Below, piece by piece: positions 54,192-64,000 of a DNA stretch of 64,000 nt. The stretch lies in the NCBI GenBank assembly GCA_023014335.1, contig JAECYW010000028.1, positions 124,001 through 188,000 of the forward strand. The letters run 5' to 3'. The notes below the pieces were generated by a model. The model was not told the origin of the DNA and made no database searches. It was given only the letters and a program-made list of their open reading frames with translations. Every line of letters begins with the position of its first letter. Position 1 is the first letter of the stretch. The position numbers and the translations under genes are program-made. Source of the DNA: Galerina marginata. Taxonomy: Eukaryota > Basidiomycota > Agaricomycetes > Agaricales > Galerinaceae.

Positions 54192-55227
54192 TATCAGTTT
54201 CATCCAAATTACAAGTTCTTACGTAGTAAAAGAACTTGTTTTCCGGCCTGCATAGCAGGCAGAAATGGTTTCTAACGCAATGGTTTGAAATTCTCCCACT
54301 CATATAGTGACCCTGCACCAATTTCTGTATCTCAGCCATTACTGGGCCAATTTTTATGATCTTGGTATCAAAAAATTTGTAAAAATCAGGGCCTTCCTGG
54401 TCACGTAACCAGGCCGTTTTAGGCTTGTTAGAACCGCCTCATTTTTCTGCTTTTTTTGAGTATAAGATCATCCCAATAGCTTCAGATTTGAGCGGACTAT
54501 GCATTATTTACTTATTTAACCTTTATTTATAGTCAGACTCACCTAGAAAGTAAGAACTTGTTTTTGCCATGCACAGCAATGGCCTCTGACCAAGTCATCA
54601 TATGGCACTACACCTGCATGAGTATCTTTGTCGGTTTGGTCCAGTCCATGGTTGGTGGACGTTTCCATTTGAAAGGTTGATTGGCATGCTGGAACGGATA
54701 CCAACTAACTTTAAAATAGGTACATTTGTTGTTACTTCTATTTTCTTTTTGCTGAATGCTCAATTCCTCAAAGGGGAACTCGAACAGACAATGTCGGAGA
54801 GCTTTACCTGAGCTGCGAACCTTCGAGCATTTGTTCATAAAACAAATCAGTGCCCGCCTGCCATTCTCAACTGCCAATTGATTTTCAGTCGACTCATCGA
54901 CCCACGTGCTCACAATACCTTAACTTCAAACGTAATGAGTTTTGTGGCTGGTGACCAACCAGAAGTTGTTGTCTGGAACCCTATGGCTACCTCAAAAGTC
55001 CCCTTGAAGCTCCAATCGGCCCTAGGTCTATATGGTATCAACGAAAAAGTAGACAAAGCACACTTCCTGTCAAATATCACCATTTGTGGGTCACGCTATA
55101 TGACTTCTGCCAAGGGTTTTGGGAATTCATCCGTGTTGATGGGGCTGCCCTCTTCAGATGTGAAGGTTCCTGTGGTCATAGATTCAATCTTCAAAATCTG
55201 AGCTTTGACCGATACTGTGAAGATCCT

Positions 55228-55229
<2 letters not shown>
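54192..55229 (+). pseudogene. CACTA/Tnp2-like transposase-associated gene fragment
   Basis: 54192-54209 plus 54596 onward read YQFHPN-HHMALHLHEYLCRF, GPVHGWWTFPFERLIGML and IPTNFKIG...GELEQTMSESF. The GPV(H)xWWxFPFER and GELE motifs are those I know from the DUF4218-like tail of fungal Tnp2 (CACTA) transposases. An HPE-A splits it without loss of a base; a TGA stands in frame at 54809-54811, after which the same frame continues (LRAFVHKTNQCPP, WNPMATSKVPLKLQSALGLY). LINE-7 ends it at 55229. The catalytic part would lie upstream, beyond the HPE fragment. Confidence 0.65.
54210..54595 (+). mobile_element. HPE-A, short form, precise insertion in the Tnp2-like gene
   Basis: 5' hairpin at 54210, 3' end ACCAAGT at 54595. 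Removing it joins CATCCAAAT to CATCATATGG, i.e. ...HPN|HHM... of the protein. The 3' hairpin has GCACAGC. The target is not a LINE here, so insertion does not depend on LINE sequence. Confidence 0.9.
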
Positions 55230-55264
<35 letters not shown>

Positions 55265-57629
55265 ACAATTTATATACCGGTGCGCGAAAGCAGTCCGGTC
55301 GTCTAACTAATACAAACCCCCGGTCGAAAGCGCGCGATAAACTACTAATCCCGAACCGAACCCGAACCCCTCCGCTTCCCCCGAATCCTTCCAACGGCGT
55401 CCTTTGTGCGCCAGGCCTTTGCTAGGGGGGACGGACCACCTAACCGCCCAGTCCCGCGAGGGAGGGACGGCCCCCACTGCTACGCCAATACCACGTTTGA
55501 ACAAGCCGAAGCCCGCCCGCACATCTCCTGGCAGCCGCAGCTGCTGCACTCTCTCCGCCTTCCAAACCCGACGTCCACTTCAGAACCCAGACCCGACCCG
55601 AAAACCTTCACCCACCCGCGCCTTGACGACCCGAAACCCATACCAGCCATATTGAAAGACAGATTGTGAGGTTAAGGCACCCAACCGATCGCGAGAACGA
55701 ATGAACGAACCGCGACCGCACAAGCCAAAAATGTCGCTAACGCTCGAGATGCGGGCGACTCTGTAACCACCGGTCGTAGCGAATGCAACCGGGTACAAGG
55801 AGTGAAGAACGCGCGGGCACGACGACCCCGTCCTTGGCCTGTCAACCTCTGCCGACTTGGGGATTGGACTTCCCTCGCCTGCAGCAACCCGAAGCGGGTA
55901 TCAAGGCCTCTCTGGGCGAAGAGAACCGCGCGGACACAGCTTATCCTATGCCTGCGGCGGGACGTTCGAAGGAGAATGCCGTAGGATTCTCCAACAAGAA
56001 TTCCAAAAGACCGTGCAACCGGTCCGTCGGAGCGGGTCTCTCGTATCCTGGGCAATACGAGAGGATATGCGAGCGGGTCTCGCGAGGAGCACCGCATCGG
56101 GGGCAGCCGTGAGGCTCTTGTATGTTAAACCGGCGGTAGTACGCACCGATTGGCGCATGATTCAGTATACACCTGCACAAGCGCGCAAAGGAAGTGTTGT
56201 CACCTCCTGCTTTGCGAATCCAAGGACCGCCCTTGCGGGTATCCGGGATTATAGTAACGACCTTCTTGCCCAGCTTGCGAAGCTGGAGGAAGTCGCGACC
56301 AAGATCTTGCGGACGATCCGTTGCAGCCTTAGCCCAACGACGCGCCGCGGTGGCGTCCGCCTCCGAACGGAGACGATCGAGAGTGACCCGTGAACCGTGG
56401 TCCACAGGCCGGTGAACGGAGCCAGCAGCGTGCTTGTGCGCCTCATGTTGCATACCCCACTTAAGTTTAGAGGGGACGTGGTGGAATGATAACCAGCGCA
56501 GCGGATCGCCCGCCAGCCAGGTCTCGATGAGTTTGCACGCACGCAGGGAGTGAGCCTGTGACGAGTGCAAGGATGGGTCGAGGGCTCGTTTCGCAGCTGC
56601 GATCGAGTCCGTGAAGATTGCAATGTGCTCGCAAGCGCGCTGGGTGGCGAGCTCGAGAGCACGGACGACAGCCGACAGCTCCGCGTCAGGCGCGGTAGCA
56701 CGGCCTACAAGCCACCTGAAGCGATTAACTTCGGCGCCCTGTGAGTAAAGCACCCCTGCCGCAACAGCCTGAGTAGCCTTTTTGGAGGCGGAGACCCGCA
56801 AGGGCCTCCACACCTGGGCCTGGGGACGTTGAGAACGCCCCGGTAATCCAGAGAGCAGCCTTGCGCTGCATCTGGCTTAATAGCTTCACAGCGCCCTTGC
56901 ACTTAGCGCCGTCGAAGTACCATAAGCGGAACCCATAGGTAGCTATGGGCACCACGCAGGAACGGTATAGAAGCCGCTTGGAGTGCGGTTCCAGACCTTT
57001 GGTAGACGACCCCAGCATTCGCATAGCCTGAACTGACGAGAATGCTTTGGTCGAGTAAAAGCAAACGTGCTCATGGAAAGTGAGCTTCCGATCAAAGAAG
57101 AAGCCCAAGTACCGCCAGAACGGTTTGGGCTTCAGGGGAGTGACTCCGGTGTATGGGGCAAAGCCCAGGTCAATCGGAGGGTTGTAATCCGAGAACGACC
57201 TGTCGAAGTGGTAAATCTCCGACTTGTCATGCTCGAGGACGAGCGCGAACTTAGTAAAAAGCTCGAATATAACCTTGTAAGCTTTTTTGAGGAGCAAACA
57301 ATTTTGGTCGAGCGACTTCGACTGCACAATGAGTGTACCGTCGTCGACGTAAGAGAGGAGCCAGCACGCATCGGGGTGCAGCTCGAAGAGGCGCATGATC
57401 AGCACCAAGCACAAAGCCGACAGAACAGGAGAGAGAGCAGAACCCTGCCCTACCCCCACGTCTGCAGACCGAGGCGGAGAAGTGAAGGCGTTCCACGCAT
57501 ACTGCGTGTGACGCCCAACGAGATACGAGGTGAAGAACTTCACCACATTCGGTGGAAAGCCTAGCCGGGAGAGGACCGCCAATAAAACGTCATGATTTAT
57601 CGAAGGAAAAAATTGGGCCAGATCGAACG
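55230..57629 (-). mobile_element. LINE-7: 5'-truncated subfamily-b LINE
   Basis: T-tract of about 29 at 55230, 3' UTR, ORF2 from RNase H back to RT motif A (AAATTGGGCCAGATCGAACG at 57610-57629). It lies in the Tnp2-like gene. Possible target duplication TCCTTCT/TCCTCCT is imperfect. It is diverged from LINE-1 and close to LINE-8 in protein and to LINE-6 in UTR. Confidence 0.85.
55941..57629 (-). pseudogene. LINE-7 ORF2: RT and RNase H with an internal deletion
   Basis: RT part: VLSRLGFPPNVVKFFTSYLV, GVGQGSALSPVLSALCLVLI, LLSYVDDGTLIVQSK, FWRYLGFFFDRKLTFHEH. RNase H part: QAVAAGVLYSQGAEVNRFRW, APDAELSAVVRALELA, IAIFTDSIAAAKRALD, then CRCILNHAPIGAYY and CPRCGAPRETRSHILSYC, ending AAGIG with TAA at 55941-55943. 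Around 56785-56810 about 400 bp are missing relative to LINE-5, removing the linker and the first catalytic Asp (GTDAS), and the frame shifts there. Confidence 0.85.
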
Positions 57630-58243
57630 TCCTCCTTTGAAACAGCTGGATTAGGTGCGGTTATTGCAGTCATATCTCTTGTGAGAGTGTCGCAGCCTGT
57701 GCAACAGGATGAAGACTCTGATATGCTAGACATTACTCTGGGTCTAAACCAGTTAGACCTATGATGTTAAAATTGTTGTGTACAATTGTTGGAATACGAC
57801 AACTAATTAAAAATCGTGCTCAATGGCCCATTGAGTTTGAAAGTGAAGTGACTTGCTGAATCTCAGCGTCACGTAGCGTCTTCAACTTTGCCTCCCGCCA
57901 TCATTGTCCACGGTTGTTATGAACTAAACCTACGCTGAGAACGGCCAATCCTACTGTGTCGTTTGGGCTGATTCCTTCTTCAACACACTTGAGGAGCGAC
58001 GGAAGTTTGAGGCTGACGAGGATGACGGGCAGGTGGAGGAATCGGTCAAGAATTGGTGTGATATTAGTGAGTCGCTACAAGCGTGCTTTCATTGCGCTGT
58101 CTGACCATTTCAAAGCCATTCAGTGTTTCCTAGTACCTATGATATTCATGGCTCTTCGTATGTCCTTTCGTTAGTTTTAAAGAGCCCATCTAATCCTTTT
58201 TGTAGACTACATAGTCCAAGGTCACCGATACGATGCATTGAGA
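57630..58243. other. Flank of LINE-7: end of the Tnp2-like locus and unassigned DNA
   Basis: 57630-57764 reads LGAVIAVISLVRVSQPVQQD and EDSDMLDITLGLNQLDL, a plausible acidic protein end, perhaps of the interrupted Tnp2-like gene. The rest has no clear frame. Confidence 0.3.
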
Positions 58244-58639
58244 ACTTGGTCAGAGGCCATTGCTGCGCATGGCAAAAACAAGTTCTTACTTTGGGGTGAG
58301 GCAGTGCCTGAAGACTTACACTGTTATTAAATAAATATATATTAAATACATAAATAATATGTAGTCCGCTCAAATCTGAACCGATTGGGATGTTCTTATA
58401 CTCAAAAAAAGCAGAAAAATGAGGCGGATCTAACAAGCCTAAAACAGCCTGGTGAAAGCCCTGATTTTTACGAATTTTTTGATACCAAGATCATCAAAAT
58501 TGGCCCAGTAATGGCTGAGATACAGAAACCATGCAGGGTCACTGTATGAGTGGGAGAATTTCAAACCATTGCGTTAGAAACCATTTCTGCCTGCTATGCA
58601 GGCCGGAAAACAAGTTCTTTTACTACGTAAGAACTTGTA
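58244..58639 (-). mobile_element. HPE-A, short form, at the edge of an inverted HPE-D segment
   Basis: ACTTGGTCAGAGG at 58244 to AAGAACTTGTA at 58639. The right flank is HPE-D interior (TCCAGGAAGC); the left flank is unrelated, so this is another junction at an HPE-A rather than a clean insertion. Confidence 0.85.
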
Positions 58640-59752
58640 ATCCAGGAAGCTATGATATTATAATATATTTAATCTCTTATCTTGGGCATTTGCTTGACAA
58701 TTAAGTTATCAAATTGCATGGGATAAATATATTTGGACTCAGAAAAAGTTTCTCTTATTTTACAAATTTTTTTTGCTTTCCACAACTTTCCCACGCTTGG
58801 ATGCAAAATGCTTATTTCTTGAATAATACAAACAGAACCAAATATTTGCAAATAGTTATCCACCTATTTTATTGCCCTGAATTTTCTGGATTTTCTGATA
58901 TTAAAATTATGTAATTTGAGTCAGAACTGAGCATGTTAGAGCCTGATTACTGATTTGCAGACTCACGTCCAAAAGTCATTTCTCAATGAGGAAATTACCT
59001 GGTCACATGATTTTAATATATTTGTAATCAGAAAAATTCAGGCTATTTTTCAATATTTTTTCCGGATTTATTACATAACATTCTCACCCCGCAGATCAGA
59101 TCTGCATGCTAAAAGCCTAATAATTCGATCATGATTGACATTGTGCACAGCATGATGCACGCCGAGGTCAAAAATGACTATAGTCGACCCATTTTTGACC
59201 TCGGCGTGCGTCATCAGTCAATTAAGGATCGTGATGTCATTAATGTGCAATATTCATACACATAAGTATTTATTTTAGGTGTATCTCTATCAATTCTTCA
59301 TGGATTCTGATGAAATAAATTGTAGAATTTTCAGAAAATTCAGGGCTATAAATCATACTAAATGTCTGTTGTGGGAATCGGACTATTTGGTGACGTATGG
59401 GCATTATAAGAGAGAGTCATTGGTGGCATATCAGAGTATTGCATCATTGGTTACCAAGGGAAGTGATGGATCTGATGTCATAAATATAACAATGTGATGT
59501 CATTGATTCCATCAATCAATCAAGCTAAATTTAGAATGTGTTACCTTAAGCAATCAATACTGAGGATTGATGTATTTTATGCTATTCTGCACCAATTTTC
59601 CTGAAAAAAAAAAGATATTACTTGGAAAATTAATGGGATCAGTTTTTATTAAGAAGGTTTAGCAGTTGCGCAATTGAATGATGTATTATTTTGGGAATCA
59701 ATCACATTGGCAACGTGCAACAGATGGTTACTAGGGAAAATGATGCATCACT
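58640..59752 (-). mobile_element. Inverted HPE-D interior segment (1.1 kb)
   Basis: Reverse complement of about 47462-48567 with few differences (for example an insertion of about 40 bp near 59135-59150). Includes the palindromic GAGGTCAAAAATGACTATAG region near 59163. Neither HPE-D end is present. Confidence 0.85.
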
Positions 59753-60216
59753 GTGAGGTGGACTTGTCCTCACGGAGGGTCAATGTAAGACGATAAGCCG
59801 GCGAGCGTTGGTGTGAGACCTTTGCAGATAGTCGTAATCGGGAGTCGCTGAATAGGTCGCAAACGCGCGAGTTAGCGCCGAATCAGCACTCTCACGCGTC
59901 CTGTCGACTTTGAAACAAAGTCGATGACCCGCACTCAGCACCCGTTTCCCAGTCGAAGGTTCTAGTCGTTCACAGGGCGTCGAGACACTCGAGAGTGGAA
60001 GTTTGGGTGTAAGAAAGATAATCATTTCCTCATGTTTGACACGAGGTACATAGCACAGTTTACGTAATCATACAATACAAGTCTAACTACTCCGAAGCGT
60101 GTATGGGAGAGTCGACGCATTTGGTGAGAGGAGTTAAAAGAAAAGAAAAAGAAAAAGGTACGACTTATTTCATATACTCATCTCACATAGCCCCCCTACT
60201 CTTTCATTGCACGCGT
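59753..60216. other. Unassigned region before the decayed gene
   Basis: GC-moderate with GTGAGG-TGGACTTGT-CCTCAC hairpin at 59755-59775, which resembles an HPE terminal hairpin but lacks the TA start. No frame above 81 codons. Probably 3' flank of the minus-strand gene. Confidence 0.3.
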
Positions 60217-61898
60217 TTACAGGACTCGATACTCGGGGATTTGGATTTTCGATATAGCCATTCTATCCCAGTCCGTAGGGACCGCGAAACGTTCACAGAT
60301 CAGACGGATTTCTTCAAAATTCTCGGGGGATGGTTTATATGCAGCATAACGATCGTTGAACGGGCAGAAAACTTTCGTCCACTCGGTTTGGCTGAGTGGC
60401 TTGGCTTTCTTCGAATCGATCCTGTCGGCGATATAATTGAAGAGAGCTTCGAGAGGAGGATTCCAGATGCCAGCCCAGTGATGGCAGCGTTCTTCGAGGA
60501 TCTCAGGAGGAGGATACATCCATCGCTCAGCGGATCCCTTGTCGCTTGGAACGTAACCCAGTAATATGTGTTTCTCAGCCTCCGACACTTCATCCCAATG
60601 GATCCCGAGGTACATAATTTGATCGGAGTCGTTAGCGCCTCGATAATGACGCATGACTTGAATGGAAGGCCCGTCCATGAGACGTTGTACGATTTCGGGA
60701 CCTCCATATCGACGGGCTACCCAACTGTAAGGACCCCCGAGCGCTAAAAAACCTGGGGCTTGAGGACGACCCAAAACGTCTGTGGTACTCGTTAAGTAAG
60801 CAGGAACGACAGCGGTTTCGGAATTGAAGGAAAATGGAGCCTCCACAAATCCAGTAGCGTAGTAATTCTTAGCTCCCGTTCGCTCCAGAGTAGTGATCCG
60901 TTTCGGGGTCCACTTGTCGAAGTGTCGAAGGGGGATCCCGATGCTGAAAGCCAAGCCGTGATTCAGCGCGTAAGTCAGAACATCCCTCATAGACCGCATG
61001 AAAGGATTCGTGTTTGCTACTAGTCGCATTCGGGCTTGATCATCCCATTCATGAATGACGAGGTGGCCATACCTCAAGAGGTTTGGGTTCCAATCATCCC
61101 GATCCGCGAATTGAGGAACACGTCCTGGGAAGGCAAGAATCTCCGATATGACCGTGAGGGCTCGACGAAAAGTTTCGGCAGGGCGCTCGGGAAGCGGACG
61201 AATCGGTGAGGTGATTCTAGGCATCGGGGACCTTGAACGTTCTCTCGGGAGTGACTGGGAGGCGGCAAGAGTTCTAGAACGACGGTTGACTATGGGACGA
61301 ATGTTGATTAAAGTCCCATTGTCATCGTCGATAAGCATATTCTGGCCTTCAACCTGTCGAGTGTCACTGGGATGGAGGTTGAGCTCTGTTTCTGCGCCAG
61401 CAGTCATTGACAGTCTATCGAGCAAAGATGGAGGCCCCTCTGGGATAGGTTCCTGCATATAGGCTTTGAATGGAGATCGCGAGTCCAACCTAGCAAGGAG
61501 GGAAAGGCCGGACAAGCCGGTTTGCAAAACTCCAGAATAGAATTGAAAACCCTTCCCGGGATAGGGGCAAAAATCCCTTTGAATCGTTCGCGCAGTCCTG
61601 AGAGATCGTCAAGATCATCGTTAGGAGTACTCCAGGTGGGCATGGGTAGAGCCGAATTGTCTTTGACCCTCCAACGCCAGAGAATGATTCAAGGATCGTC
61701 GTCCTCGGGCAAAGTCGCAGTGGTGAATCGATAAGTGTGAACCACAAGTTCCCTGAAAGTATCTGACAATTGGATAGGCCGAGCTCCCCAGTTTTCGAAG
61801 TATATCACCGCGATTTTCCTAATGTTGCGTATGGCGGTAACTTCACCTTCGTCGGGTCTCTCCAAAGGTTGGAAGTAGTCGTCGAAAGCTTCGGCCAT
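60217..61898 (-). pseudogene. Decayed agaricomycete-type hypothetical protein gene
   Basis: Minus strand. 61898-61692 reads MAEAFDDYFQPLERPDEGEV and WGARPIQLSDTFRELVVHTY, then TGA (61689-61691), and the same frame continues to 61600 (WSTPNDDLDDLSGLRERFKG). After a frame change near 61500 a 414-codon stretch from the ATG at 61458 runs to 60217: SMTAGAETELNLHPSDTRQV, ILAFPGRVPQFADRDDWNP, HEWDDQARMRLVANTNPFMR, FSIGIPLRHFDKWTPK, PGFLALGGPYSWVARRYGGP, GPSIQVMRHYRGANDSDQIM, HILLGYVPSDKGSAERWMYP. I recall this protein type as an expanded family of unknown function in Agaricales; no catalytic motif is evident. Read as one gene of about 540 codons with one stop and one frameshift. Confidence 0.6.
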
Positions 61899-61900
61899 GT

Positions 61901-62408
61901 TATGAGTCCTTTGATTTATCAAAGACTCATTCTTTATAATCCCAGAACTTAGTCAAAATTTTGATTCATTCATTCATCCATCAACACCGCGGGAAAAATT
62001 TTCCAAAAAGATCAACAGGCATCATTTACAGGTAAAACATGTCTCATCACTATTAAACATTAATTTTTTGCATTCAACCAATTTATAAAGATAGTATGTG
62101 GATTTGAAATATATATATGTTAAAAAAAAAATTCATTTTAAGTATACTTTGAGCATTAAAGTGTCAATTTTCATGATTCTGATATTAAAAAAATTTGAAA
62201 AATATGAGGCTTCAAAGTCCTAAATTTTGGAATTTTTTTGATATTACTTTTGTGAGATTTAACATAGTAATTATTAAAATGCAGTAATAAAAAAGAAATT
62301 AGTGTAACTGTGCAAAATACCATATGGCTGTTGACTTTACCATTGCAAAGACCCAAATTTTACAATTTTTTAACATCACTTCCATGAGAATTGACCCAGT
62401 AATGGTTG
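61901..62408 (+). mobile_element. HPE-B, 3'-truncated, 2 bp upstream of the decayed gene's ATG
   Basis: 5' hairpin TATGAGTCCTTTGATTTATC, AAAGACTCATTCTTTATAA and the HPE-B signature CAACACCGCGG. No 3' end is found; from about 62290 the sequence resembles HPE-D interior (CTGTGCAAAATACCATATGG, GAGAATTGACCCAGTAATGG). Right limit is approximate. Confidence 0.65.
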
Positions 62409-62416
62409 AGACTAGC

Positions 62417-62436
62417 GCGGTCGCGTGCTTCGCACG
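62417..62436. repeat. Short hairpin GCGTGCTTCGCACGC
   Basis: Six-bp stem, three-base loop, just right of HPE-like sequence. Could be a 3' hairpin of another rolling-circle element. Confidence 0.4.
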
Positions 62437-62455
62437 CTCCATTCCCAAATGCAGA

Positions 62456-62506
62456 CCACAATTTACTTTCGTATCTCACGTGACAGGATACGAAAGTAAT
62501 TTGTGG
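62456..62506. repeat. Long hairpin, 20-bp stem and 11-nt loop
   Basis: CCACAATTTACTTTCGTATC pairs with GATACGAAAGTAATTTGTGG, one mismatch, loop TCACGTGACAG. Resembles HPE 5' hairpins in design but not in sequence. 62507-63109 to the right shows no convincing frame and is probably the promoter and leader of the next gene. Confidence 0.7.
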
Positions 62507-63109
62507 TAACGGATATACGGCCCGTTGTTGTGTTCGGAAGTGGACGTAGCGTGAACATGGATTTTCTTAGAGGTTATCCTTCTGTGTTAGACACGAAATT
62601 ATTGTAATTTGTTTTGAGAAAGTGAAAAGAGATGTGAAACAGCAGTCAAGAAAACTAATTTTACGCTAAACGGGGGATTTTTGAGTTGGGAGTACCGAAG
62701 GTTGTGGGGAGGCATCTTCTTGCGCTTTAGTCACACGCTTTGTAGGTTTGGCATTGTCATACCTTTTTCAGTTATAGCGTGCTCTCTTTTGTCTATCATC
62801 CTCATGTTCATGTTTATCCGCAGGGCGTTTGACGGCATGTTCCTCAACGGTTTCTTTCTTCAAAAAGTCGATGAGGTGAACGTGGGGGAGACCTCGTTTT
62901 TGGAACTCAATCATCGGTGTGTAATAGCAAGGAACCTGTAATGTCTATTGGGTCAGTGCTCGTAGCATTTTTGGTAAATACCAACCTGGCTAACCGGGAT
63001 CGTCATTTTGTGGTGGTCGTAGATGTTAAAGGGCAATTCGTCATCATGTCTCAGATTAAACGATTCGATTGCACTCTTTCCACTGACACCAACACGGGAC
63101 AAAATTGTG

Positions 63110-64000
63110 ATGACAACTATTCATATTCAGAACGCAGATGCAGTGGAGGACCTCTATTATGCGACGGAGATGATGGAAATGATCTTCGCAAAGTGTTCAT
63201 GGTCAGCATTGATGTCTCTTGCAGGGAGCAGTCAACGAATTCAAACGATTGTTGAGCAAATTGTCCAGCGGAGGATATTTGAAGCGCTTAAACAATTTAT
63301 TCCAGAAGGATTTTTTGAAGAATTTTTGGATTTGATTGATGATACGGGTGCAGGAATACTGGGAGGAGTCGTTCGCAGCATAATGTCTGCATGGCTATGG
63401 ATTCATCAGTACGTCCGGCCAATGCACATGAATGTGGCGATTCCTCTAGATGAAAACAATCGATCACTTCGTCGTTGGCGGGATTTTTTGCGTCGGGCAG
63501 GATATCGTCTCAGTTCATTCAATAATGCCAATTATTGGAGTTTTGATGCGACTATAAAGAGAACATGTGTTATGCGGTCAGAAATTGTGAGTGGATTTTG
63601 ATTTTGATTGAATCATATTGACGATTTCAAGGAACCTACACGCAGCATTCGCATTGTCGAATCAGCCAGTAACGATATTTTACCGGTGGTGCTCAGTGGA
63701 CCACAAACGTCGTCTTTCTATCTGTTGACGATGTCTGCTGTTTATTGCTTCTACCCACAGTTGTTTGCCTGTCAAGAGAACGTTATTGCGCGTCATAGGT
63801 TATATGGGGAGCTTTTAGATGCCTTCGCCTTTGGGTTGACAACATATCCTCATACTGCGGCAATGACAAAAGCATGCGGGGAGGCATGTCCTGCTGTTTG
63901 GCGCAAAACAGAGAATTTAGAAGGAATTGGCGTCTTCCACTGGCAAAAATTCAAAGGGGATGGTTTCGAGAACAGGAGATATTTGTGGCGGATTCATGGT
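63110..64000 (+). CDS. Hypothetical protein with F-box-like N-terminus, partial at window end
   Basis: Exon 1 63110-63586 (MTTIHIQNADAVEDLYYATE), intron 63587-63631 (GTGAGT...TTTCAAG, 45 nt, phase 0), exon 2 from 63632 to beyond the window. The region MIFAKCSWSALMSLAGSSQR followed by IVQRRIFEALKQFIPEGFFE looks like a degenerate F-box-like helix pair; then GAGILGGVVRSIMSAW and, in exon 2, SNDILPVVLSGPQTSSFYLL and CFYPQLFACQENVIARHR. I remember this layout from large families of unknown function in mushroom genomes. ATG at 63110 is chosen because protein-like sequence starts there; the frame is open upstream to 63023. At least 282 codons without a defect. Confidence 0.65.

Noticed and set aside
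62681..62941. 86-codon hydrophobic frame upstream of the last gene
   Set aside because: Membrane-like composition but no start context or continuation by splicing that I could define; may be leader or intron sequence.

Overview
The window looks like heterochromatin-like, transposon-packed nuclear DNA from a basidiomycete fungus, probably an agaricomycete. This rests on a KDZ-type DNA transposon whose transposase exons are split by very short GT-AG introns (48-52 nt), on Tad-like non-LTR retrotransposons, and on hypothetical protein families I remember only from agaricomycetes. No rRNA, tRNA, housekeeping operon or CRISPR array was seen. Species is not determinable.

Three layers are nested in each other. 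(1) At least eight copies of one non-LTR retrotransposon group, called LINE-1 to LINE-8 here: ORF1 with zinc knuckles, ORF2 with endonuclease, reverse transcriptase, RNase H and a terminal CCHC finger, then a GC-rich 3' UTR and poly(A). LINE-1 (174-6308, +), LINE-2 (6309-26017 in pieces, -), LINE-3 (26062-26534, +), LINE-4 (29982-44417 in pieces, -), LINE-5 (44418-47283, +), LINE-6 (48822-49495, -), LINE-7 (55230-57629, -), LINE-8 (30507-31374, +). All are broken. (2) Non-coding 'hairpin-ended elements' (HPE) in four subfamilies, A to D, with about twenty copies. Each starts with a terminal hairpin (5' end) and ends with the inverted complement of the hairpin's left arm, a small hairpin GCCATGCGCAGCAATGGC, and a tail ending CAAGT. 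They insert with no target duplication beyond at most one T, and HPE-A forms head-to-tail arrays (880-bp and 854-bp periods). This matches the published description of Helentron/Helitron2-type rolling-circle elements, but no Rep/helicase gene is in the window. (3) DNA transposons: a 12.57-kb KDZ element (12579-25144) with 374-bp terminal inverted repeats, a hAT-like MITE, two related inverted-repeat elements (3551-4322 and 38012-39123), and a 1.8-kb element with a GC-rich, apparently captured core (39319-41152).

Layout: 1-6308 HPE-B end and LINE-1, interrupted twice; 6309-12578 LINE-2 with a 3.7-kb HPE-D; 12579-25144 KDZ element sitting inside an HPE-A that itself sits in LINE-2 ORF1; 25183-30000 LINE-2 5' end, LINE-3 and an inverted interval between two HPE-A copies; 30000-44417 the long antisense LINE-4 with seven nested insertions; 44418-49546 LINE-5, HPE-D and LINE-6; 49547-54100 unassigned sequence with HPE copies and a short coiled-coil reading frame; 54192-57760 a CACTA/Tnp2-like pseudogene split by HPE-A and LINE-7; 58244-61900 HPE pieces and a decayed hypothetical gene; 63110-64000 the start of the only apparently intact host-like gene, running off the end.

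The most interesting signal is the HPE group: both ends vary together between subfamilies, and even between two copies of one subfamily, and HPE-A copies also appear to be the crossover points of local inversions and deletions.
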